Assembly (NCBI GenBank): GCA_019448385.1
Contig: JAGTXO010000011.1
Coordinates: 331,001-395,000, forward strand
Direction: 5' to 3'
Length of the DNA stretch: 64,000 nt
Origin: Diacronema lutheri
Lineage: Eukaryota; Haptophyta; Pavlovophyceae; Pavlovales; Pavlovaceae
The position numbers were made by a program, and so were the translations under genes. Within the stretch, counting starts at the first letter, position 1. Each line of letters begins with the position of its first letter. Below, piece after piece: positions 10,801-22,430 of the stretch. The notes below the pieces were generated by a model. The model saw only the letters and a program-made list of their open reading frames with translations, did no database searches and was not told where the DNA came from.

Positions 10801-13800
10801 CGCGCGCAGTCGCCGGAGGCCGAGCCTTGCGCGATCGGTGGCGCCGCGATTGGCGCGATGGTCGGCGGGGTCGGCAGAGCTGGCGGCCAAATTGGCGGGA
10901 AAACCGGTGACCGAGGGGGCGCGCTGGGGTGCTTGCTGAGCGGCGATGACGCTGACGGCGCCGCTGCGCACGACAGCTCGACAGCGCCTCCCGATTCCGA
11001 GGCCAGTTCCGATGCCGATTCCGAGGCCGACACCGATGCAGCCGACGTCAATGGCGACGACGGCGGCGTCGCACACGGTGGCGCCGCGGACGAACGCGCC
11101 GCGGACGGTGGCGCCGAGGGTGCACGCGTCGATGACGTGGGCGTCGCGGACGCAGGCGTCGGGGACGTGGGCGGGAACGTGGACGCGAGCAACGGCGATA
11201 GCGTGCGCGACGGCGATGAAGGCGCGCGCGATGGCGGCGAGCGCGGAGGCGGCCCTGTCGCTGCTAGGCCGCAGCAGTCGCAGCAGCTGCAGCAGTTGCA
11301 GCAGTTGCAGCCGCACTGGGCGCAGCCGCGCGAAATGGGCGCAGCTGCGCAAAGTGCGCCTTCCACGATCGAGAACGTGCGCGTCGCCCGTCCTACACTG
11401 AACGCCGACACTGTGGCGCGCGCACTCGGTGACGACCGGGCGGACGCGGCGGGCGGCGCGGCGGGCTGCGACGGGGTTGCAGCGCGCGTGCTCGCGCCGT
11501 GCACGCCAATCGAAGCTGCCGACGAAGCCGGCGGCGCACATGTGGCCTTCTCCCTGCCCGCGCAAGGACCGGACGCCGAGCGTCGCGCGCATGCGCTGCC
11601 ATTGCTCGCAAGGCGCGGCGCGCAGTCTGGCGACACAGACGGAGCCGATTGCGTCCTCGCGCTTGACGTGCAGCGCGCGGGCGGTGCGTGTCCGACGGCG
11701 ACGCCGAGCGTGACGCCGGCTGCGACGCAGCTCGCGACGCCTTGGGAGGAGGGCCCGCCTGCCGCGGCAGCAGCCGACGACGGCGGCTGCGGCGGCGCGC
11801 AGCCGCGAGCGCCGCCGCGGCCGCGGGCGCACGCGGGTCTACCGCAGCCGCTGCGCCCGCCTGCGCATCGCGGCTCTGACGCCGCGCACGTGCCAGCGGT
11901 GGCGGCGGGAGACGCGGGCGCGCGAGCGGAGGTCATAATGTTTGGCGGCTTCTGTGCGGTGCTTGGTGCGCAACCGCCCTTTGCTGGCGCGGGCGCCGGC
12001 TGCGAGCCTGCGCCCACGCAGCCAGCGACGCCGCACGGCGAGGACGGCGCTCCGGACGAGCACGCGCACGCCGCCGGGCGCGGCGTCGGCGTCGACGCCG
12101 GCATCGGCGTTGGCGTCGGCGCCGGCGCGTGCAGCGCGCGTAACGGGTACGACGTGCCCGAGCAGCCACGACGCGGCGGCGCACGGGGTGGCGCGGCGTA
12201 TGGAGACCACGTCGAGGCCGAGCCGCCGCACTCGTGGCTGCTGCCCGCGCGAGCGGATGCCGTTTTTGAAAAGGCCGCTGAGACTGTGCGCGCGGACGCG
12301 GGTGGAGTAACGGTCATGGACGCGGACGCGGACGCGGGCGAAGGCGGCGCGGGCGAGGGCTGCGCGGGCGCAAGCGCGGATGATGAGGATGATCAGGACG
12401 TCGCAGTGGCGGCGCTCGTCGCCCGCGCTCATGCGGTGGCGAAGGCGGCGGAGGCCAAGGCCGCTGCTGCGACCGCCGCGCACGCGGCGGCAGTTTTCGC
12501 GGCTGCGGCCGAAGAGGCGGCTGCGGCTGAGGCGGCCGTGGCCGCGCGCAGCGGCGGCCGGCGGGTGAGGCGCAGGGTGGGCGTGGACGGCGTGCCGCAC
12601 GACCTGCACGCGCGCGGCGCGTCGTTGGAGGGCGATGGCGGACGCGGTCTGCACGGCGCGGAATGCGCAGCAGATCGGCGCAGCGCGGCCGGCGCGCGTC
12701 ACGAAGGCACGGCCCTGCGCGTCGCCGTGCCCGGCGCCGGCGGCGGCGGCGGGTGCGGCGACGCGTTTGGCCGCGGCGGTGGGCACGGTGACATGCCGGG
12801 CTGCGTTGGTGGGTTCGGCGGCGGTTCCGGCGACCGTCGCGGCACCGCTGAGGGCAACGGCGGTGTGGACGACGGCGCGTGCGGCGGCGGCACGGAAGAG
12901 TTCCACGACCGCGTCCGGCCTCGCGCGCGCGCCACAACACCGCCGTGCCCGCAAACGCAAGCGCACCCGCGGCCATGGGTGCCCGTCGCGCGCACGGTGG
13001 CCGTTACGTCGACCGCGGCGGCCGCGTTCGCCACTGCGGATGCGGCAGCGAGCGAGGCCGTGCATGCACACGCGTGCACGCGCGGCGCGCCCATACACGT
13101 GCCCGCCGCGTCCCCGCTGCCGTCGCCGCGCGCGCTTCACGAGCCGGCGCGACGCGCGCCGACCACGGAGGCTGGTGCGCCCGCTGTGTGCACCACGCAC
13201 GCGCCGGCCGAGGGTGCGGGGCGCGCGGGCGCAGACGCGCGAGCGGGCGCGCGCGGCGAAGCGCCGGCGCCGCTTGTGGAGCGGACGCAGCCGGTGGCGC
13301 GACCTGGCGAGCGCTCGATGGTGTGCACGACGGCCGCTGCGGCGGCCACGGCCGACGCGACGGCCGCGCGCGTGGCTGTGCCGAGCAGGCGTGCTGGACG
13401 CGCTGAGGACTGTGATCACGATGGCGACGGATGTGATCACGATGGCGACGGATGTGGGAACAATGGCGACGGCGCATGCAGCGCTGGCTGCGGCGGCAGC
13501 CGTGCGGACAGCGATGGCGCGCGTGCGGGCTGGCGCAGGAGCGCGCATGGCGGCGCGGCGAACGCGGCTCGCGTTGCTGCCACGGCCGGCGAGGTCGTTG
13601 ATGCTCGCGCGCTCGGCGGCGCACGCGAAGGCGCGCGCGTGGGCGCGCGTGATGCGCGCAGCGACGAGCTCGAGCTTGTGCTCGCGCCCTCGGCGGGCGA
13701 TGCCTCGCCGGACTCGCTGCCCGGCACGCAGTGCACGCAAGGCACGCAGGCGGCCGCAGCCGTGCTCGCCGCGATGAGCAGCGCGGGCGCGCCGCGCGCA

Positions 13801-14090
13801 GCTGCCGCGCGCGCGATTCCTGCGGATGAGGACACGCGGGTGCGTCAGGGCGAGCTGCATGAGATGTTGCGACTGCAGACGCGCGCCGCTGGGGCCGCGC
13901 GCACGCGCGATGTGCGCGCGGCGCGCGCGCCCGTGGCGCGTGGCGCGAGCGTGCCGGCGCGTGCTTTTCAAGCGCTCAATGTGGCACGCCCCACCGCGCG
14001 TCATGCGGCACGCCACGTGATTGCGCGTGCCGCCGCGTGCGCTGTGACGCTCGACTGGGTGGCGGCCGCGTCGGACGGCGAGGAGGGCAA

Positions 14091-14122
<32 letters not shown>

Positions 14123-16467
14123 ACGGCGGCGGCGACGACGACGGCGGAGATGAGGCGGTCGCGCGATGCGCCCACGACCGCGAGCGCGGTGAAGCGGAGC
14201 GGCGGCCTGGCGGCGAGGCGGCGGCAGGCAAGCGCGCGCGCCCGCCATCCGCTTGTGAGCGGGTCGTTCGGCGGAAGAGAACCGTGGCGTCAGCGGCGCG
14301 CGGCGCACGGCCGGCGCTCGCGCCGAGCGCCGCGCCGAGCGCCGCGCGCAGCGCCGTGCCGCGCGCAGCTCCGCCCGCTGTGCGTGCGGGGTCGCAGCGG
14401 CGTGCGCTCGCCGCGCCACGGCCGGTTCTGCCGCCCAGGCACGGGCGTGTACCGGCCGGCAGCGCCGCATTTCGGGGCGCTGGCGACCGTGCGCGCTGCG
14501 ACCGTGCGCGCGGCGGCGCACACGGTGGCGTTGTCCAGCGCGGCGCGGCGCGCGCGCGCCTGGCTGCCGCGTCGGCCTCCGCCTCGAGCGACGAGGAGGG
14601 CGCGGCTGATGGCGCGCGCGGCGAGAGCGACAAGGCGGGCGACGACGAGTTTGCCTTCCGCGAGGAGCCCACGACGCCTCCGAGCGCCGCGCGCGTGCGC
14701 GCCGCCGGCGAGGCGGCCGCGGCTGCCGCGCTCGGCGCGCGCCGCACGCTGCCACCACGCGCACTCGTAGCGAGCGTGGTCGCAAGTCCGAGCGCGCGCG
14801 GGCCGGCGGTGCCGGCGACAGCGCCCTTGGGTGCGCCCATGCCTGTTACGACGCGCGCGCGCCCGACCAGCGGCGCGCCGCCACCGCCCGCGCGCGGGCG
14901 GGCGGCGGACGGCATGGCTGGCGCGCCTTCGCCGCGCCGCCCTCCCGCGCGCGCGGCCAGCGCGCACCGCGCGCACCGCGCGGCGCACGTGCCGCGTACG
15001 CCCAGCCCGCTCCGGGCAGGCTCGCCGCTGCGCGGCCGTGCGCGCGCCGACGGCTGGGCGCGTGCGACGGAGTCGCCGGCGCGGGCGCCCGCATTGCCGG
15101 CGCAGCCGCCTCTCGCGGGCGTGGCCCTGCTGCTCACGCGGCTGCCAGTGGACGAGTCGAGACCGTCGCGCGCGCCTGGCGCCGGCCGCGCGCCGCCGTG
15201 CACATGCGCGCGAGGCCACGAGGTGCGCGCGGCCGCGGCCAAGCTCGGCGCCGTATGCATCGACGCGGACATTTCCACCGGACATTTCCGCCTCGACAGT
15301 GATTGGCTGCCGGGCGCGGCGGGCGCGGAGGCGCGCCGACGCGCACTCGACGCTCTCGTCAACGCCGCCGAGAGTGCCGGCGCGCCGCCCACGCTCGGCG
15401 TGGGCGGCGCGGGCGGCGCGAGCGGCGGACGCGCGCGCGCGTTGGCCGGCGCGTCCGCCGCAATACCGGGCACGTTGCGCTTGCCTCTGCGCTGCGTGGT
15501 CGTCGTGGGGCCCGAGGCGCAGGACGGCGTGGAGACGGCGCCCACGGACGAGCACGCGGCGCGCGATGGGCGCGGCCGTAAGCGCGACCGCGTCGGCGCG
15601 GCGCGCGCCGCGGGCGGCGCGCGCGGCGTGCGGGCGCGCGCCGGCGGCGGCGACGGTGGCGGGAGCCGCGGTACGGCGGGCGCGAGCGAGGAGGCGGGCG
15701 GCGATTCGAGCGACGCTCGCGCGCGCGCGCCCGTCGTCGTGAAGACGGCCAAGCTCTGGTGGGCGCTTGCTGCGGGCGTGCCGCCGGTGAGCGTGAGCTG
15801 GTTGCGTGAGTGCGCGGAGCGGGGCGCGCGCGCGCCCTTTGCGCCGCACGTCCTGCGGCCGCCGCCGATGGCGGGCGATGGCAGCGCGCGCGAGGCCGCG
15901 CTGCAGCAGCTGTCACCGCCCGAGATCGACGCGGCCACGGGCCGACTCGCGGCATGGCCGCTGCTGCAGTCGTACCGTGTGGGCGGTGCGCGCGCGCAGC
16001 GGCTGTCCGGTGGCGCGCGCGTGCGCCGGACTTGGGCGGATGCGCCGCTTGCGGAGGCGCTCGCGCGCGCGGCGACCGGCGAGCCGATGGATGGCGCGCC
16101 GGAGGGCAGCGAACCATCGCTCGTCCTCTCGCTGCGCGATGCCGCGCCGCCGACCACCGCCGCGGCCCAACCTGTCGCACGTGCTCCGCCTATGCGTGCG
16201 CATGGCTGCCTGGGCATAGGCACGGCGCGCGACGGCGGGGCGCCGAGCCGCGCGTTGCTCCTCGTCGAGCAGGAGGAGGATGTGCAGGTCGCCGCCGCCA
16301 GGCTCGAGCAGACCGAGCGCGAGCGCCGCTGGGAGTCCGGACCGAGCGGGTCCGGCGCGCGCGTCCGGACGGATGTGCGGTCCCTGCCGTGGTTGAAGCG
16401 GTGCCTCGCCGCGCAGCGCGTGCTGCCCTCGGGGGGTGGGGAGGCGGGAGGGGCCTGGCGTGTTTGA
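4828..16467 (+). CDS. Giant low-complexity protein with C-terminal tandem BRCT-like domains
   Basis: One open frame of 3,879 codons; even at this GC content such a length cannot be chance. Residues 1 to about 3400 are disordered Ala/Pro/Gln/Gly-rich sequence with several tandem arrays. The C-terminal ~450 residues look folded. PLAGVALLLTRLP (near residue 3425) starts the first BRCT-like unit. KTAKLWWALAAGVPPVSVSW followed by LRECAERG has the invariant BRCT tryptophan and the pattern seen in 53BP1/Crb2-type domains. A second unit ends SLPWLKRCLAAQRVLP (near residue 3850). BRCT pairs usually bind phosphopeptides in DNA-damage signalling. Together with the SQ-bearing repeat array, this suggests a chromatin or checkpoint mediator. 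Acidic stretches precede the BRCT region. No Tudor or FHA domain was recognised. The domain assignment is by eye and the second BRCT is weak. Confidence 0.72.
6070..6333 (+). repeat. 66-bp tandem repeat, 4 units, in frame
   Basis: Four consecutive 66-bp units within the giant BRCT gene encode a 22-residue unit starting EQTPPLPRPAEAG and ending HPPERE. Units 1-3 appear identical; unit 4 changes one Pro/Arg position. The low divergence indicates recent expansion. Confidence 0.95.
6505..7440 (+). repeat. 39-bp tandem repeat, 24 units, in frame (SQ-bearing)
   Basis: Exactly 24 units of 39 bp encode the 13-mer PPPPSQQPESAQQ. Variants include SQLPE, SQQPKS and PPPSSQ. Every unit keeps a Ser-Gln dipeptide, the minimal ATM/ATR target motif. 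The frame is preserved across 936 bp. Confidence 0.97.
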
Positions 16468-16556
16468 AACTTGACTGCTGTGCCCCCGTCGCGCGTTCGG
16501 TCGCTGTACACACAAGGACATTTGGACTCTTCAGTTGCAGTGATCGAAAGCGCGCA

Positions 16557-19500
16557 TCACTGAGAGGCACGTGTGAGAAGGATGGGTGGAGGTGTTGCCG
16601 TGCGCCTGCCCTCGCCCTCGTTGCCCGCGTCGACCAACTCGGCCTCATCGTGCGCGCTCCGCATGCCGCCGCTGAGCGCCGAGTCGCGCCGACTGCCGAC
16701 CGTGCCCGGCTCGCTGGGCGCGGCCGAGCGGTCGAGTGCACTCGCCATGCCCGCGCCAAGGCCAAGCAGGGACGAGGCCGCACTCGAATCTGCGCGGCTA
16801 AGGTCGCGCGGGCTCGCGTTCACCGTCGCGCTCGAGCTCGGCGGCGTGGAGGAGGGCATCGCGGCGGCGGGCGCCGCCGCCGCGGGCTGCAGCCCCGCAT
16901 CGCGCAGCTGCCGGTGCAGCGCGTCGATCTGCGCCGCCTGCGCTCGGATGCGCGCGAGCGCCGCGCGCTTGAGCGCCTCCTGCCGTTCGAGTTGGCGCAC
17001 CAGTCGACACTTGTCCACCTCCGAGTGCACGCGCGCGCTCGGCGAGTCGAGCGCGTCGCCGTCGGCCGCGTCCGCCGCCGGCGCTCCCGCGCGGCTCGCC
17101 GCGCTGCCCGCCGACACCCAGCCGCCTGACACACGTCGTGACGCGCTTGACACACGTCGTGACGCGCCCTCGCGCGCGCGCGTCTCGGCCTGCGTCGGGG
17201 CTGCGCCGGTCTCGCCGCTCACCGTCAATCCGCTCACTGCCGCGGGCGCGCCAGCGGCCGTGGTGTCGCCCGCCGCGGCCGTCGAGCTCGCGAGCGCGAG
17301 CGCGGCGCGCAGACGCGCGAGCTCCGCGCGCGCCTCCGTGGCCTCCGCCATAGCCGCCTCGCGCGCGTGCACCGCCGCCTCCACCGTTGCGTCCGCGTTC
17401 GCTGCGGCGGTCGTCGCGTCCACGCGGGTGCGGCGGCGACCGCCATCGCCGCGCGCCGCGGCCGCCGCGCGCGGCGGCGAGAAGGTCCTTGCCTCGGCCG
17501 TCGAGAGCTCGAGCAGCAGGCCGCGCGCCTCGCCCGCGAGCCACGCAAGCGCGCCCTCGGGGTCGGCGGCGAGCTCGGCGGCCGTCGGGTCGCGCACGAC
17601 GTCGTTGTTCAAGGCACGCCAGTCCGATTCCGCACCGGACTGGCTGCCCGCGTCGTCACGGCTAACGCCGCCGTCGGCGCCACCGTTGGCGCCGCCGTCG
17701 CCGCCGCCGTCCGGCCCATCGTGCTCGGCGGCAGCCGCGGCGGTGCGCGGCGCGCGTGCCTGGTCGTCGTGCGCGCCGATATTAAAAGAGGGCTCGCGGC
17801 TGGGCGGCGAGTGCGCGAAGGCGAGCTGCGCCTCAAGCACGCCGGGCTCCTGCGCGCGGCGGGCGATTCAAAATGAGCGGGCGGCGGATGACGAGGATTC
17901 AAATCACGCATCGCGGCCGCGGTGCGTGCGGGCGTGGCGCGCATGGGGGACGGTTGGCGCGAGGCGCGTGTGTGCACGGCGCTGGCAGGCATTGCACGCA
18001 ATGGCAGCCACGAGGGAAAAATGCGGCGCGGCGCGTGTGCCCCGTTGCTCTCCAACACCCCCCCCCCCCTCCCCCTCTCCCCTTCCCCCAAGAGGAGTCG
18101 AGACGCGCCACTCGCGCGCGCACCGAAGTGTGCACCCGGAGCAGCCGACCCCCCCCCCCCCCCCCCTCTCCCCTTCCCCCAAGAGGAGGCGAGACGCGCC
18201 ACTCGCGCGCGCACCGAAGTGTGCACCCGGAGCAGCCGACCCGGCGCCGGAAAGTTCGCCGCGCCGCGCACGCCCGCCGCGCTCGCCTCGTCGCCGCCAC
18301 AGATTGTTGTCGACTGCCGCCGGCTCCACAGTCGCGACCAAATCGGGGTGGCTGGCTCGCCATCGTCGCCGCCGCCGCCATCGTACGCCTCGCGCTCCGC
18401 GCCACGCTCATCGCCCTCGCCGCGCGCATCGCCGCGCTGCGGCGCAGGCGCGCGCGACCCACGCCGCGAGAGCGCGCGCGCCCACAGCTCGGGCGCGAGC
18501 ACGGCGGAGTCCTCCGGCACGCTGCTGTCCACTCCGCTCGCGGCGATCCAGCCGCGCGCAGATGCGGACAACGGCAGAGGCGCCGCGCCGCGCCGCGCGC
18601 CGCCCTGCGGCGACGGCGCGCCCGCCGCGCCCGCGCCGCGCGCGCGCCCGCGCGCGAGGCCAGCGCCGAGCTCGGGAGAGCGCCCGCCGAGGACAGCGCC
18701 GCGCTCGGCCACGGCCGCTGAGCCGGCATAGTGATGATGGCAGGCGCACGCGTCGGCTTGCCGCCAGCGCGGGCCAAGCGGCGACGCGCCGGCGGAGCGC
18801 GCGAAGAACTGCGCAGGCACGGGCAGCGCAAGCTTGAGCGGCGAATCGAGGCCGAGCACCATCGTGCCCGCGCCGAGGCGCGCGTCGCGTTGGCCGTCGT
18901 CCGCCGCACCACCCGCCGCGCGCGCGCCTCCGACGTCGTCGTCGTCGTTGTCGCTGTCCGCGGCGGCGGCAGCGGCGCGCGCCGCCACGTAGGCGGGCGA
19001 GCGATCCGCGCCTGCGAGCAGCGTGCGCGCGGCGGAGCGCGTGAAGTCTGCGACGTCGTCCGACTCGTAAGCGGCGGCGGACACCTCGAAGGAGCGCGCG
19101 CACCCGCCCGCGCCCAACGACGGCCGCGCGCTCGGCGGCGTGCGGAGCGTATCGGCCGGGTGGCTGGGCGCGCGCGCCGCCTTTGCCCGCTCGTCGAAGA
19201 GCACAGCACGCCCAGCGTGGTCGTCGCCCCGCCCTTCCGTGCCCTCCGTCCCGTCGTTGGCGCGCGCGCGCGGCGCCAATGTCCACGGTGCGCGCTGCGT
19301 GTACGCCGCGGCGGCCGCGGCGAGCGGCTGCGCGCAGAGCGGCGTCGCGGTGGTGCGCCGCTCGAGCGTCCCGCCCCGCCTCGCGCGCTCGAGCGGCGAC
19401 GCGCGCGCCGAGTCAGTCAACGAAGCGCCCGCGCGCGTGTCTTGCCCACCGTCGCATCCGCAGTCCGCCCGCCGGCCGGCGGGCAGGGGCGACGCGCGCG

Positions 19501-22363
19501 CGGAGGCGACGGTCGACGAGCGGTCAGAGACGGTGCCCGAGCGCGCCGTTCCGCCGCTCGCCCCGTCCCACACAGGCTCCGCCCGCGCGCGTGCACGGCC
19601 GCCGCCCACCGCGCCGTACCGCGCGCGCGGCGGCGGCGTGCCGCCGTCGGCGCGCTCGCTGTCGTGCGGTGTGGCCAGCGGGCGCTCGCCCGCCATGCTG
19701 CCCTCGAGCGAGCCGCCGCCGCCGCTGCCACAGCCACTGCCCTGCCACTCGAGATCAAAGCTGATGTCGCCGCCTCCGCCGCAGCCGCCTCCGCCATGCG
19801 TGCCGGCCATGTCAAGCCCACTCTCGTAACTGTGGCTGCAGCTGCTTCCCACCCCGTCGGCCGCGTCGGCACCCCGCCGCACGCGCGCGCGGCCGCGCTC
19901 AAGCGCGGCGCACACGTTCGCAGCGCGCTCGCGCGCGCGCGCGAGCTGCACTTTGATCAGCGCGCACGCCCGGCCGAGCCGTGCGTTGAGCGCGGCCGCG
20001 GCGAGCCGCTCGAGCGCGCGTCGCGAGTGCGCAGCATGCGCGCGCGCTACGCACCGCGACACCACCGAGCGCGCCGCGCGCCGCGCGCTCGCGACGGCGG
20101 CAATGGTGGCGGCATCAGCGCGGCACGCGGCGTCGTCGCGCGCGGCGAGCTCGGCGCGCGCGGCGTCCGCAGCGCCCGCCGCGCGCGCCTCCGCGCCCGC
20201 CATTGCCGCAACGAGCTCCCGCGCGGATGCCAGCTCCGCACCCGCCGCGTCGGCCGCGGCCGCCGCGTGCGCGCGCGCGGCCTCGAGCGCGCCGTGCGAC
20301 TCGCGCGCGGCGGCCTGCGCCTCCGCGCGCCCGGCGTCGGCCGTGACGACGGCCTCCGCCGCCACGTCCGCGCGAGCGCGCGCGGCGCCGAGCGCACTGG
20401 CGGCCACCGCCTCGCGCGCGCGCGCCGCGTCGGCGGCCGCTCGCGCGCCGGCCGCGTCGTCGCGCGCGCGCGCGAGCTGGTTCTCGCGCGCGCGCGCGAG
20501 GCGCGCGCACAGCGCGGCCTTCAGCACGTACGCCGCGCGCGCCTTCTCGTCGGCCGCGTCGGTGGCGGCCGCGCGCGCGCGCGGCTCGCGGACGCTGCCG
20601 GAACCGACCGCGTCGCTCAGCGCGGACGCGCCGCGGCCGAACCACGCGGCGAGCGCGGTGCACGCCACGAACGCCACGCTGAGGACGGACGCGCGCGCGC
20701 GCGCCTCCCACCGCGCGTCCCACTCGGCGGCGGCGCGCGCGGCCGCCGCCTCGGCGCGCGCCGAGCGCGTGCGCTCCGCGTCGGCGTCGGCCTGCGCGCT
20801 CTCGAGCGCGGCACGCAGCGCGCGCGCCGCCTCGCCCGCCGCCGCGCCCGCGCGCTCCGCGTCGGCGCGCTGCGCCTGCGCGAGCGCCTCGGCGGCCGCC
20901 GCCGTGCGCACGCGCTCGTCCGCGCGCTCGCTCGCGCGCGCCGAAGCCGCGCGCGCCTCGGAGACGGCGCGCTCCGCGCCCGCAAGCGCGGCCGCCGCCG
21001 CCGCCTCGCCGCGCTCGGCGCGCACCGCCGCGCGCGCGGCCTCGGCGCGCGCGTCGAGCGCCTCGCTCGCCGCCTCGCGCGCGGCGTCGCTCGCCTCGGC
21101 GACGCGCGCGGCCGCGTCGGCGCGCGCGGCGCCCGCGTCGACGCCCGAGCGCGCGGCACGATCCTCCGCCGCCGCCGCCTCCGTGCGCGCCTCGGCGAGC
21201 GCAGCGGCGGCGGCGCGCTCAGCGGCAGTCGCCGCGTCCGCGCGTTTCGCCTCTCGCGCCGCCGCGTCAGCCGCCTCGTCGGCGCGTTGCGTGGCGGCGC
21301 GCGCGCGCGCCTCAGCCCCGGCGAGGTGTCCCTTGGCCGCGTCGAGGTTGGCCGACACCACGCCGAGCGCGGCGCGCGCGCCGTCGGCGCGCGCGTCCGC
21401 GTCCGCGGCCGCGCGCGCGAGCTCGGCCTCTCGCGCGCGCAGCAGCGCGCTCGACGCGGACGCGCTGCGGCTGAGCTCCGCGCGGCACTGCGCCGTCTCC
21501 TGCGCGCTCGCGCGGAGCTGCAGTGCCGACGACGCCATCGCCGCCTCGTGCGCCTCGGCGCACCGGCGCGCGCCCGCGCGCAGCGCGTCCGCCTCCGACG
21601 CGCGCCCGCGCCGGAGCGCCGCCACCTCGTCCGCGCAGCTCGAGCGCTGCTGGCGGAGCAGCCGGCGGCAGCCCTCGTGCCTCGACCAGTCGGGCTGCTG
21701 CGCGCGCGCCTCGCCACCGCCGCCATCCGCGGCGCTGCGCTCGGCGCGCGAGAGCGCTCGCCGCGCCCACACGGGGAGCGCGGGGTGCGTGCGCCACGCC
21801 GCCAGCTCGGCCGGCGGCATGGTGCGCGCGCCAGCGCGCAGCTGATCGTCGAGCGGATCGTGCGGCTGGTCGAGTGGTGATGCGCTTATGCCGTCATTCT
21901 CATCCGCCGCGCGAGAGTCGAGCCGCGGCGCGGGCGCACTCGCCGCCGCGGCCTCGTCGCGCGAGCCGGCGCGCCGCACGCGCAGCTCAGCGCGTCGCGC
22001 GGCGATCTCGCGCGCGATCGTGTCCCAGCCGAGCGAAAAGGGCGAGCGGAAGGCGGCGGAGATCACACGACCGATGATTTCGTGCAGCGGCGGCGGCGGC
22101 GGCGCGTGCTTGCGCCGCAGCCGCTCGTTCGCCAGGCTCACCAGCAACCGCAGCCAGCCGGCGCCGACGTGTGCGGTCCGCGCGACGCGCGCCGGCGGCG
22201 GCGCCGTGGGCGGCGGCGCGTCGGTTCGCCAGAAAGGTTCGTCGGGCGCGAGTGGGACGGGCGCGCCGAGAGCGAGCGCGAGCGCGAGCGCGCCCACCAG
22301 CGCGCGTGCGAGCCCGCCGCGCGCCGCGCCGCGCCGTCGTCTCCCTCGGCTGAATCCTTCCAT
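16557..22363 (-). CDS. Large Ala-rich coiled-coil protein with signal/membrane segments, two exons
   Basis: Exon 1 runs 22363 to 18272 and exon 2 runs 17849 to 16557, both phase 0, for 1,794 aa. The start is MEGFSRGRRRRGAARGGLAR followed by a hydrophobic ALVGALALALALGAPVPL, a signal peptide or anchor. Long Ala/Arg/Glu heptad-like sequence (ARADAAARVAEASDAAREAA-type) covers about residues 150-800. It is interrupted by one membrane-like segment (VLSVAFVACTALAAWFG). Exon 2 adds LERQEALKRAALARIRAQAA and DALHRQLRDAG, again coiled coil. The donor GTGCGC and acceptor GCGCGCAG match other introns in this window. Exon 2 has an in-frame stop just upstream and no early ATG, so it needs an upstream exon. 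Two separate genes remain possible. Function unknown; a tethering or structural role is a guess. Confidence 0.5.
17850..18271 (-). repeat. Intron holding a 74-bp duplication linked to C/G runs
   Basis: In the proposed intron, two 74-bp copies (18076-18149 and 18167-18240) differ at one visible base. Each is preceded on the forward strand by a run of C's; the second run is 18 long. The pattern looks like a slipped or copied homopolymer-plus-flank unit. On the sense strand of this gene the runs are G, unlike other introns here. Confidence 0.8.
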
Positions 22364-22430
22364 AAGGCCCGAGGGAAATCCCGTTGTCGAAACAGTCGCC
22401 TGCTTTAAAATCGACAGCAGCTCCAGATCG

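Noticed and set aside
11839-14175. A 778-codon reverse frame opposite the giant gene
   Set aside because: Composition is Arg/Ala noise with no domain. The forward frame is longer and continuous.
18731-21880. A 1,049-codon forward frame, very Arg-rich
   Set aside because: Antisense to the Ala/Glu coiled-coil protein. Arg excess is the typical product of reading GC-rich coding DNA in the wrong frame.
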